This document shows positions 8,078-17,104 of a stretch of 64,000 nt of DNA, in pieces. The position numbers and the translations under genes were made by a program. The stretch comes from JBDHWG01 sp039810085 (GTDB lineage Bacteria; Chloroflexota; Anaerolineae; Epilineales; JAHCIE01), in NCBI GenBank assembly GCA_039810085.1, contig JBDHWG010000022.1:32630-96629 (forward strand). The letters are read 5' to 3'. Below the pieces are notes generated by a model. It made no database searches. It saw only the letters and a program-made list of their open reading frames with translations, and was not told the origin of the DNA. The stretch's first letter is position 1, and every line of letters starts with the position of its first letter.

Positions 8078-8662
8078 CTATCGGCCGAGGCTGGTCTGGC
8101 TGTCCGTCACCGGAGCCTCGCCCTCGACCGGCACACCGGCGTCCATGCTGATGGTGACGGTGTAGTTGATGGCGGCCTTCGGCTTGCCGCCGAGCGCCTG
8201 CCAGAACTCGCTGATGCTCTGCAACTGACCCGGCTGGCCGACCGAGCCGGGCACGGGCGGCGACTGGCCCTGCAGGCTGCCCTGCAAGATGGCCTCCGGC
8301 AGCGAGCCGTGGCGGATCAGCACGCGCATGACCTCGCTCAGCAGGCGATGCTCGTCCAGCATGCGCGTCGTCGACGCGTCGCTCGCCCACGCCGTGATGA
8401 GATAGGAGCAGTCGATGCGCATGGGCGGCTGGCGGGACGTGCTCGCGCCGTTGCTCTGACGTTCCAAGAGCCAGTTCCCATCGCGCAGGTCGCGGTTCTC
8501 GCGGATGTCGTACAGGAACAGGTCAATCGCCGGCAGCGTCACGGACTGGGGCGGGAACTGGCTGTCGGGCGGCGCGAAGCTGATGGACACCTGCGAGACG
8601 AGGCTCGCCGGCAGCTCCTGCTTGAGCAGCTGTTCCAGGCTGCGGTCCAGGTCGTCAATCAT
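8078..8662 (-). CDS. eCIS cap/tail-terminator protein (DUF4255, Afp16/Pvc16-like)
   Basis: 194 aa from ATG 8662-8660, which overlaps the upstream stop (ATGA). N-terminus MIDDLDRSLEQLLKQELPAS then VSISFAPPDSQFPPQSVTLP, INLFLYDIREN-type strand (IDLFLYDIRENRDLRDGNWL), RIDCSYLITAW, DEHRLLSEVMRVLIRHGSLP. This is the DUF4255/Pvc16 N-terminal family, which ends tube and sheath polymerisation at the distal end. The last ~45 residues are specific to this protein. A longer in-frame start exists but would overlap the YkgJ gene. Confidence 0.92.
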   Translation of the reverse strand: MIDDLDRSLEQLLKQELPASLVSQVSISFAPPDSQFPPQSVTLPAIDLFLYDIRENRDLRDGNWLLERQSNGASTSRQPPMRIDCSYLITAWASDASTTRMLDEHRLLSEVMRVLIRHGSLPEAILQGSLQGQSPPVPGSVGQPGQLQSISEFWQALGGKPKAAINYTVTISMDAGVPVEGEAPVTDSQTSLGR

Positions 8663-9300
8663 GAGCCGTTCCCCTGCCCCCGCTCGTTGAGACAGCGCGG
8701 CCAATCCGGGCGGTAGATGTCGGGGTTGACAATCTGCTTCTCGAAATCCAGCCAGATGCGCTCGTCCTGCCGACAGTCATAGGCGCGGCACGGCACCGGG
8801 CGGCAGTCGCGTATCGTGCAGCCGTAGCTGGCGCGGTCCAGGTGCGCGCAGTAGCCATCCGCGCCCTGGGCAATCAGGTACGGCTGCCCCAGGTCCCACT
8901 GAACGACCCCCTCGCGGATGTCCTGCTTGGACAGGGCGAAGGGCAGGCGGCAGCACGCGGCGTGGCATAGGTGGAGGAGGCTGGCGCAGTCGACCTTCGC
9001 CTCTTCCTGGAACGTGTACTTGTCATACTCCGGCTCCTGGAGCGCGACGCCCATCCCCTGGGCCATCAGCCCTTCCGCGAGCCGCTGCCCGACGACGCGC
9101 TTGCGCTCGTCCAGCTCCTCGATGCTGATGAGGCCGCGCTCGTTCAGCAGCTCGACCAGGGCGTACAGGAACGACGCCGCCTCCAGCGTCTTGCTGGTGT
9201 TCGCGTTCAGCCGGCTGTGGGCATACAGCAGCCCCTCGGCAACTTCCTGCCGTAGATCGTGGCCCAGGTCTGACGCATCGACCTTTTGTGTTGGCTGCAT
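8659..9300 (-). CDS. YkgJ-type cysteine-cluster protein
   Basis: 213 aa. N-terminal ~90 residues are helical (LRQEVAEGLLYAHSRLNANT, ISIEELDERKRVVGQRLAEG). The C-terminal half holds the cysteine cluster of the YkgJ/zinc- or iron-chelating family: CASLLHLCHAACCRLPFALS, then YCAHLDRASYGCTIRDCRPV and PCRAYDCRQDERIW, twelve cysteines in all. Members of the family bind Zn or an Fe-S centre; some have been linked to metal-dependent modification of other proteins. Here it is embedded in the eCIS operon between HEAT and cap genes with a 4-bp overlap to the latter, so it probably acts on an eCIS component. The exact role is unknown. Confidence 0.85.
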   Translation of the reverse strand: MQPTQKVDASDLGHDLRQEVAEGLLYAHSRLNANTSKTLEAASFLYALVELLNERGLISIEELDERKRVVGQRLAEGLMAQGMGVALQEPEYDKYTFQEEAKVDCASLLHLCHAACCRLPFALSKQDIREGVVQWDLGQPYLIAQGADGYCAHLDRASYGCTIRDCRPVPCRAYDCRQDERIWLDFEKQIVNPDIYRPDWPRCLNERGQGNGS

Positions 9301-9333
9301 AGAGCACTCTCCCCAACAGTGTTCCGTCGGCCC

Positions 9334-10044
9334 TTATCTGTCCCCGCTGGCCTGTATGTGTCGAATGGCCGTCGCCGCTTCCTGGCTGACCGCGCCCCAC
9401 CTTGGAACAACAGCGTCGTCGGTCGCCGCCAGACGCTCCAGGTCGGCCAGGGCCAGCGGATCGCCAAGTTCGCCGAGGGCGAACGCGGCCCAGAATCGTA
9501 CTTCTGGCGATGGGTCAGACAGGGCGACAATGAGCGAAGGAACCGCTCGGCGATCCCCCAGGTCTGCCAGGGCTTCGGCAGCCATGCCTCGCACTCTGGG
9601 ATCCTCGGCTGGATTACCCAAGACGCTCATTAGCGGTTCGGAGGCGCGTTTGTCGCCCAGTGCGCCGAGCGCCTGCGCCGCCGCCACGCGGACTTCCCCA
9701 TCGTCATCGTCGACCATCGCTGCCAGCAGCGGTCGAACAGCGCGCTTGTTACGGAGTTCGCCGAGCGCCTGGGCCGTCGCGCGACGCACGTTGGCATCCG
9801 TGTCGCCCACTGCAGCCAATAGCGCGTACACAGCGCGTTTCGCGCCCAGGCGGCCGAGCAGCCAGATGGCTTTTATGCGCATGTCAGTGTTCGCTGTCCG
9901 ATCTCGCGCCAGCGCGAGCAAATCATCATGCGAACTCACACCGGTTTGCAGGACAGCGTCTATGTCTTGCTCGCCCTGGGCACGAAATTCCGGCGCAAGC
10001 TGTTCGACGATTGCCAGCAGGCTGGCCTTGAGATCCTCCACCAT
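9334..10044 (-). CDS. HEAT-repeat protein (PBS-lyase type) in eCIS operon
   Basis: 236 aa, made almost entirely of five to six HEAT repeats after a ~40-residue N-terminal helix (MVEDLKASLLAIVEQLAPEF). Repeats include AIWLLGRLGAKRAVYALLAA, RRATAQALGELRNKRAVRPL, VAAAQALGALGDKRASEPLM, GMAAEALADLGDRRAVPSLI, FWAAFALGELGDPLALADLE. Such solenoids act as protein-binding scaffolds; its position directly after a DUF4157 payload gene (12 bp gap) suggests a loading or assembly adaptor. No catalytic motif is seen. Confidence 0.88.
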   Translation of the reverse strand: MVEDLKASLLAIVEQLAPEFRAQGEQDIDAVLQTGVSSHDDLLALARDRTANTDMRIKAIWLLGRLGAKRAVYALLAAVGDTDANVRRATAQALGELRNKRAVRPLLAAMVDDDDGEVRVAAAQALGALGDKRASEPLMSVLGNPAEDPRVRGMAAEALADLGDRRAVPSLIVALSDPSPEVRFWAAFALGELGDPLALADLERLAATDDAVVPRWGAVSQEAATAIRHIQASGDR

Positions 10045-10056
10045 GACGCTGCTACG

Positions 10057-11982
10057 TTACCTCTGGCTGCATTTCGTGTTGCAGTTGCAGTGGCGTTTGT
10101 TGCAGCCCTCCGGCACCTTGCTGTTCGCATCCCGTTGAGCTGCCGTACAGGCTTCATCCTGGCTGCTGTAGATATAGTCGCTGTTCCCGATAACCCGATC
10201 CGGGCATTTCGCGCCCTCTCGCACGGGGTAGACGTTGCAGCGCACATCCTCGCAGCCCCACTTGCGTGCCAGTGGGCTAACCGTTCCGCCGGTGTCCCCT
10301 GTACCCGACCCTGAGCCGCCGGAGGGGAGGGTGCGGGGGGATGGCAGGTCGCGCCAGCTTACCAGGCTGTACGTCGCCATCGCCTCAGCCCAGTTCGTGT
10401 CCTCCTGCCCCCACGTCTCCGACTCCACATCCGCATCCACTTCGATCCGCGCCGCTAGATACACGTCCACAGTCGTCTCCGACCCCACCGTCCCTGCCAC
10501 GTTCTGGCTGTGCGGCGGCGTCAGCGACTGGCTGAACGGCGACGCCTCCCCCTCGTTCGTCCCCTTCAACGGAATGCGGATCGTTGTCGTCGTCCCTCGG
10601 AACGGTACCGTGATCTCGATGTCGGCGACCGTGCTCAGCGAGGCCGACGACTTCCCGCCGTCCTTGATGACGAACAGCTGCGTCGGCGTCGGCGTCGGCG
10701 ACGACGGCGTCCGCACGCGGGTGAAGCCCACCACTGCCGCGCCCGCTTTGCCAAAGTGCAGGTCTTCAGCCTTGGCGCTGCCGTGCAAGTTCCCCGACAG
10801 CGTCAGTTCCAGGTAGTTGGTGTCGCGCCCATCGTGGCGGAAGGTGAACTGCGTCGCCTTGAGCATGTACAGCGATGTCGTCGCCCCATGTATGAACGTC
10901 GAGGCGACCAGCCCCGTGTTGTACCACGCGGCGTTCTGGTCCGCCCACACCTTCCCCCACACACCCGTTGGCAAGAACACAGGCCACTCGGTGTGTTTGC
11001 CCGACAGACCGCTCGTGCCGCTGTCGGTGACGTCGGTGCTGCCAGCGGACGTCCACGCCCCCTGGATACGCGGGCCTGCCGGCCGTCGCCGCACTGACGG
11101 AGCTTGCGCATCCTCGGCCGCGACAGCCTGCCCTGGGTCTGCTCCCTCTGGCGACGCCAGGCGACGCATCACCTGCGCGGCCACCTGGTCGGCCTCGCGC
11201 TCGTATTCGTCGTCCGGCGCGCCGACGGTTAGCTTCGTCTGCACGCTCCCCGTCTGCTGCACGACGTGGGTCAGCTCGTGGGCCAGCAGCTCCTGCCCGC
11301 TCGTTGTGCCGGGGCTGTACTCCCCCTGGCGGAAGAAGATGTCCTGGCCCGTGGTGAAGGCGCGGGCGCTGAGGGAGCGGTTGAGGCTATCGGCCTCGCC
11401 GCCGGTGTGGACGCGGACGCCGCTGAAGTCGGCGCCGAAGGCTGGCTCCATCCGCGCGCGCACGCCGCTGTCGAGCGCCTGCCCGCCGCCGCGCGCGCGC
11501 TGAATGCTCGCCTCGACTTCGGGCGAAGCCTCCGCTGCGTCTCCCGTCGCGCGGCGTTGCACGGCCAGCCGCTGGCTCTTGCACTGCTCGCACTCGCCAC
11601 CGGCGTCGGCTGTCCCACCGCACGCGCATTGACGCTGTATCTTAGGTGAAACTGGGGCGAGGACAGGGGATGGGGCGGCGCTGTCACCCTGCCGGCTCAT
11701 GGCTAACACCCGCTGGACATACTGGTTGCCGTACTGGCGCTGCAATTGGAGGACCGAGTTGGCGCTGCGCGAGGCGCGGCCGGCCGGGGCGCGGTTGAGG
11801 ACGGACGCGTGAGCGCCGGCGCACGAGCCATCGCCGAGGCGGCAAACGACCTGCCCCAGCGGCCCGCTCGGGGTGAGGACGCGCCCCGCATCGGGCGCCT
11901 CTGGCTGGCGCTCCGGCGTCAAGGGCCGCGAATGGGACTGAGGTTCAATATCGGAACTTGCGACATCATGCCCTACGGCCAT
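10057..11982 (-). CDS. DUF4157 eCIS payload-like protein with cysteine-rich C-terminal tip
   Basis: 641 aa from ATG 11982-11980 (AGGAGAGG 3 nt upstream); a longer form would run through the ankyrin gene. Order: leader 1-60; LQLQRQYGNQYVQRVL motif ~78-93; a cysteine pair segment CACGG...CEQC at ~119-134; DUF4157 domain ~155-290 with the zinc-protease motif HELTH at 235-239; an Ig-like middle region (~340-570); and a ~70-residue tip with eight cysteines (GCEDVRC, CPDRV, CNKRHCNCNTKC). DUF4157 proteins are recurrent eCIS-associated effectors. Residues ~157-555 are nearly identical to the second DUF4157 protein, but the tips are unrelated. The tip is the likely toxin; its activity is not recognised. 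Confidence 0.85.
   Translation of the reverse strand: MAVGHDVASSDIEPQSHSRPLTPERQPEAPDAGRVLTPSGPLGQVVCRLGDGSCAGAHASVLNRAPAGRASRSANSVLQLQRQYGNQYVQRVLAMSRQGDSAAPSPVLAPVSPKIQRQCACGGTADAGGECEQCKSQRLAVQRRATGDAAEASPEVEASIQRARGGGQALDSGVRARMEPAFGADFSGVRVHTGGEADSLNRSLSARAFTTGQDIFFRQGEYSPGTTSGQELLAHELTHVVQQTGSVQTKLTVGAPDDEYEREADQVAAQVMRRLASPEGADPGQAVAAEDAQAPSVRRRPAGPRIQGAWTSAGSTDVTDSGTSGLSGKHTEWPVFLPTGVWGKVWADQNAAWYNTGLVASTFIHGATTSLYMLKATQFTFRHDGRDTNYLELTLSGNLHGSAKAEDLHFGKAGAAVVGFTRVRTPSSPTPTPTQLFVIKDGGKSSASLSTVADIEITVPFRGTTTTIRIPLKGTNEGEASPFSQSLTPPHSQNVAGTVGSETTVDVYLAARIEVDADVESETWGQEDTNWAEAMATYSLVSWRDLPSPRTLPSGGSGSGTGDTGGTVSPLARKWGCEDVRCNVYPVREGAKCPDRVIGNSDYIYSSQDEACTAAQRDANSKVPEGCNKRHCNCNTKCSQR
10321..11514 (-). 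repeat. 1194-bp direct repeat, copy 1 (DUF4157 gene body)
   Basis: Copy 2 lies at 13002-14195, same strand and same length with no indel that I could find. It spans the DUF4157 domain and middle region and ends at the GGAGGGGAGGGTGCGGGG boundary, after which the two genes encode unrelated tips. Identity is very high by eye but was not computed. Confidence 0.85.
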
Positions 11983-12475
11983 AAGCCTCTCCTGCACGCT
12001 TGAGGAGGTCGGCGACCTCGTTATGTTCCCAATCCGCCGCGTACATCCAGGCTGGCTCGTCATCCTGATCCTTGACGTTGGGATTCGCGCCTCGGTCGAG
12101 CAGTGTTATGACCGTATCCAGGTGTCCGCGCGCCGCCGCGCCCATGAGCGCCGTCGCGCCCCGGTTGTCCTGCGCGTCGATGTCAGCGCCCGCATCCAGC
12201 AACATATCGACGATCACCGTGTGGCCTTTGACCGCCGCGCGTGTAAGCGCCGTGAGGCCGGAGTCGTCCCTGGCGTTCGGATCGGCGCCGTCGTCGAGCA
12301 GGGCCTGCACGATTTCGGGGTGGCCGTAGAAGGCGGCGAAGATGAGCGGAGTCGAGCCGTCTGGCGCTCGGGCCTTTAGCGCATCGCTGCCGCCCATCTC
12401 CAGGACGGCTCGCACGCGCTCGACATTTCCACTTTTCACCGCATCCAGCAAAGCCCCTGCGCCTTCCTTACTCAT
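11966..12475 (-). CDS. Ankyrin-repeat protein between the two DUF4157 genes
   Basis: 169 aa, with four to five ankyrin repeats: STPLIFAAFYGHPEIVQALL, LTALTRAAVKGHTVIVDMLL, ATALMGAAARGHLDTVITLL, plus degenerate terminal units. No signal peptide or membrane segment. It lies exactly between two tip-swapped payload genes and overlaps the next one by 17 bp. A chaperone or neutralising partner for the upstream payload is a reasonable guess, but ankyrin repeats alone do not prove it. ATG 12475-12473 is used rather than the adjacent upstream TTG. Confidence 0.88.
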   Translation of the reverse strand: MSKEGAGALLDAVKSGNVERVRAVLEMGGSDALKARAPDGSTPLIFAAFYGHPEIVQALLDDGADPNARDDSGLTALTRAAVKGHTVIVDMLLDAGADIDAQDNRGATALMGAAARGHLDTVITLLDRGANPNVKDQDDEPAWMYAADWEHNEVADLLKRAGEAYGRRA

Positions 12476-12530
12476 CAAACCCCTCTCCCAGCATCGTCAC
12501 TTCCCTCTCGCCTCACGCGTCATGGACCCA

Positions 12531-14513
12531 CTAACTGCGGACCAACAAAGTCCAGGACGCGCGGGTGGCCGCCAGGTACTGTCGGTACTGGCTGAGCTGC
12601 ATGTCCGATTTGGGCATCACCGTGCCGTGCCTCGAGTTGTCGCGGCGGTAAGCCAGCCCGGCGGCCGCTTGCAGCGTCGCTAGCGGTATCGCAAAGAGCG
12701 AGTCGGGACTTGTGCCGCCACACGCCCTCGGTTTGCGGTGGGCCTGCAAGCCAGCCGGATCATCCGGCGTGACCGACATGCCGCCGTCATTGGGGTGAAC
12801 CATGCCTGTGCCGGGATCCGCGTCAATGTCCCCCGGCGACCGCACCCCCAGGCCCCGCGCGCTCTGTTCGACCAAAGGCAAGTCGTCGCTGTCGCGCTTC
12901 ATCGACCGGAACAGGTAGCCCGCCTGTGGCGCGCAGCCTGGGTGCGTGGCTGAGGTTGCGCCCGCCCCACCGCTTGGGGTTGGCTCCGTCCCCCCGGAGC
13001 CGGAGGGGAGGGTGCGGGGTGATGGCAGGTCGCGCCAGCTTACCATGCTGTACGTCGCCGTCGCCTCGGCCCAGTTCGTGTCCTCCTGCCCCCACGTCTC
13101 TGACTCCACATCCGCATCCGCTTCGATCCGCGCTGCTAGATACACGTCCACAAACGTCTCGGCCCCCACCGTCCCTGCCACGTTCTGGCTGTGCGGCGGC
13201 GTCAGCGACTCGCTGAACGGTGACGCCTCCCCCTCGTTCGTCCCCTTCAACGGAATGTTGATCGTTGTCGTCGTCCCTTGGAAGGGGATGCTGATCTCGA
13301 TGTCCGCGACCGTGCTCAGCGAGGCCGACGACTTCCCGCCGTCCTTGATGACGAACAGCTGCGTCGGCGTCGGCGTCGGCGACGACGGCGTCCGCACGCG
13401 GGTGAAGCCGACGACCGCCGCGCCCGCTTTGCCAAAGTGCAGGTCTTCAGCCTTGGCGCTGCCGTGCAAGTTCCCCGATACCGTCAGTTCCAGGTAGTTG
13501 GTGTCGCGCCCATCGTGGCGGAAGGTGAACTGCGTCGCCTTGAGCATGTACAGCGATGTCGTCGCCCCATGTATGAACGTCGAGGCGACCAGCCCCGTGT
13601 TGTACCACGCGGCGTTCTGGTGCGCCCACACCTTCCCCCATACCCCGTTGGTCAGGAACCGCTCCGCCTCGGTGTGATCCCCCGACAAGCCGCTCGTGCC
13701 GCTGTTGGTGACGGACGTGCTGCCGGCGGACGTCCACGCCCCTTGGATACGCGGCCCTGCCAGCCGCCGTCGCACCGATGGGGCTTGCGCATCCTCGGCC
13801 GCGACAGCCTGCCCTGGGTCTGCTCCCTCTGGCGACGCCAGGCGACGCATCACCTGCCCGGCCACCTGGTCGGCCTCGCGCTCATACTCGTCATCCGGCG
13901 CGCCGACGGTCAGCTTCGTCTGCACGCTCCCCGTCTGCTGCACCACGTGGGTTAGCTCGTGGGCCAGCAGCTCCTGCCCGCTCGTTGTGCCGGGGCTGTA
14001 CTCTCCCTGTCGGAAGAAGATGTCCTGGCCCGTGGTGAAGGCGCGGGCGCTGAGGGAGCGGTTGAGGCTATCGGCCTCGCCGCCGGTGTGGACGCGGACG
14101 CCGCTGAAGTCGGCGCCGAAGGCCGGCTCCATCCGCGCGCGCACGCCGCTGTCGAGCGCCTGCCCGCCACCTCGCGCGCGCTGAATGCTCGCCTCGACCG
14201 CTGGCTGTACCTCGCCCGCGCCGTCGGCCTGGCGAGCAATGTGGAGCACGCGCTGAACATACTGGTTGCCGTACTGGCGCTGCAACTGGAGGATCGAGTT
14301 GGCGCTGCGCGAGACACGGCCAGCCGGGGCGCGGTTGAGGACGGACGCGTGAGCGCCGGCGCACGAGCCATCGCTGCGGCGGCACATCACGCCGCTCATG
14401 GCGTCGCCGGTCGGCGCCCGCATCAACTGAACGTCCTCCTCCTCGTTGGTCTGGCGGGAGACCTTCGGATGGGAGGCCATCTGGAGTGTCTGGTCTAAAT
14501 CACGCTGGCTCAT
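12531..14513 (-). CDS. DUF4157 eCIS payload-like protein with Tse2-like C-terminal tip
   Basis: 660 aa. Leader 1-45 differs from the paralogue; LQLQRQYGNQYVQRVL at ~76-90; DUF4157 domain with HELTH at 185-189 and the following YEREADQVA helix; Ig-like middle region to ~505. The C-terminal ~135 residues are unique: GYLFRSMKRDSDDLPLVE ... GTGMVHPNDGGMSVTPDDP ... RHGTVMPKSDMQLSQYRQYL ... W. The order of an early Arg, a GG(M/T)SV box, an H(x)T(I/V)MP box and a late Trp recalls the Tse2 ADP-ribosyltransferase-like toxin of Pseudomonas. This is a by-eye resemblance. The gene follows the ATPase gene by 20 bp. Confidence 0.85.
   Translation of the reverse strand: MSQRDLDQTLQMASHPKVSRQTNEEEDVQLMRAPTGDAMSGVMCRRSDGSCAGAHASVLNRAPAGRVSRSANSILQLQRQYGNQYVQRVLHIARQADGAGEVQPAVEASIQRARGGGQALDSGVRARMEPAFGADFSGVRVHTGGEADSLNRSLSARAFTTGQDIFFRQGEYSPGTTSGQELLAHELTHVVQQTGSVQTKLTVGAPDDEYEREADQVAGQVMRRLASPEGADPGQAVAAEDAQAPSVRRRLAGPRIQGAWTSAGSTSVTNSGTSGLSGDHTEAERFLTNGVWGKVWAHQNAAWYNTGLVASTFIHGATTSLYMLKATQFTFRHDGRDTNYLELTVSGNLHGSAKAEDLHFGKAGAAVVGFTRVRTPSSPTPTPTQLFVIKDGGKSSASLSTVADIEISIPFQGTTTTINIPLKGTNEGEASPFSESLTPPHSQNVAGTVGAETFVDVYLAARIEADADVESETWGQEDTNWAEATATYSMVSWRDLPSPRTLPSGSGGTEPTPSGGAGATSATHPGCAPQAGYLFRSMKRDSDDLPLVEQSARGLGVRSPGDIDADPGTGMVHPNDGGMSVTPDDPAGLQAHRKPRACGGTSPDSLFAIPLATLQAAAGLAYRRDNSRHGTVMPKSDMQLSQYRQYLAATRASWTLLVRS
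13002..14195 (-). repeat. 1194-bp direct repeat, copy 2 (DUF4157 gene body)
   Basis: Partner of 10321-11514. A short patch around 13640-13690 (encoding AERFLTNG in place of WPVFLPTG) is clearly more divergent than the rest, while most of the block differs only at scattered positions. Confidence 0.85.
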
Positions 14514-14533
14514 GCTGCGTCTCGCTGTGCTCC

Positions 14534-16738
<2,205 letters not shown>

Positions 16739-16918
16739 GACAGACTCCCAAGCTACCGTGACAGGAACTGGGCGGCGACTACACAGACGGATGCGCTATG
16801 GCATCATTTTGGCAAAATGGGGATTGCGGAATACACCACGATGGCAAAAATGATCGTGGGGGATGGGACGCCAAGTAGAAAATGCTTGGCCGAAGGGCAG
16901 CTATTCCCCTATGCGATG

Positions 16919-16947
16919 AGTATACCATTTCTTCGTCCACCTGTCAA
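16919..16947 (-). promoter_or_regulatory. Consensus sigma70-type promoter of the eCIS operon
   Basis: On the minus strand: TTGACA (16947-16942), exactly 17 bp spacer, TATACT (16924-16919). It reads into the ATPase gene with a leader of roughly 170 nt. The leader (16739-16910) holds no ORF with a good start; nothing else was recognised in it. Confidence 0.8.
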
Positions 16948-17004
16948 TAGACTTTAAGCGCGGAAATTCGGGTCCCGCGTCGCCCATGCCCCGGCGAGGC
17001 GCAT

Positions 17005-17067
17005 GTCATGCTGAGCGCAGCGAAGCATCCCGCCACGGTCGAGGCTCTTCGCTACGCTCAGAGTGAC
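17005..17067. repeat. Dispersed inverted repeat / terminator-like hairpin
   Basis: Arm 1 (17005-17029, GTCATGCTGAGCGCAGCGAA...) and arm 2 (17044-17067, ...TTCGCTACGCTCAGAGTGAC) are inverted copies of the widespread intergenic motif CTGAGCGnAGCGAAG. It sits just after the glycoside hydrolase stop and before the eCIS promoter, so it probably ends the former transcript. Confidence 0.75.
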
Positions 17068-17104
17068 AGCCTGGTCTCACCCGCAACTCATCTGTGACAC
17101 GGCT

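Noticed and set aside
7313..8716. 467-codon plus-strand frame over the Ig-like and DUF4255 genes
   Set aside because: Shadow frame; the sense genes fit eCIS families and are in operon register.
10815..11110. Small frames inside the DUF4157 genes that repeat in both copies
   Set aside because: They recur only because the 1194-bp block is duplicated; no RBS or conserved product.
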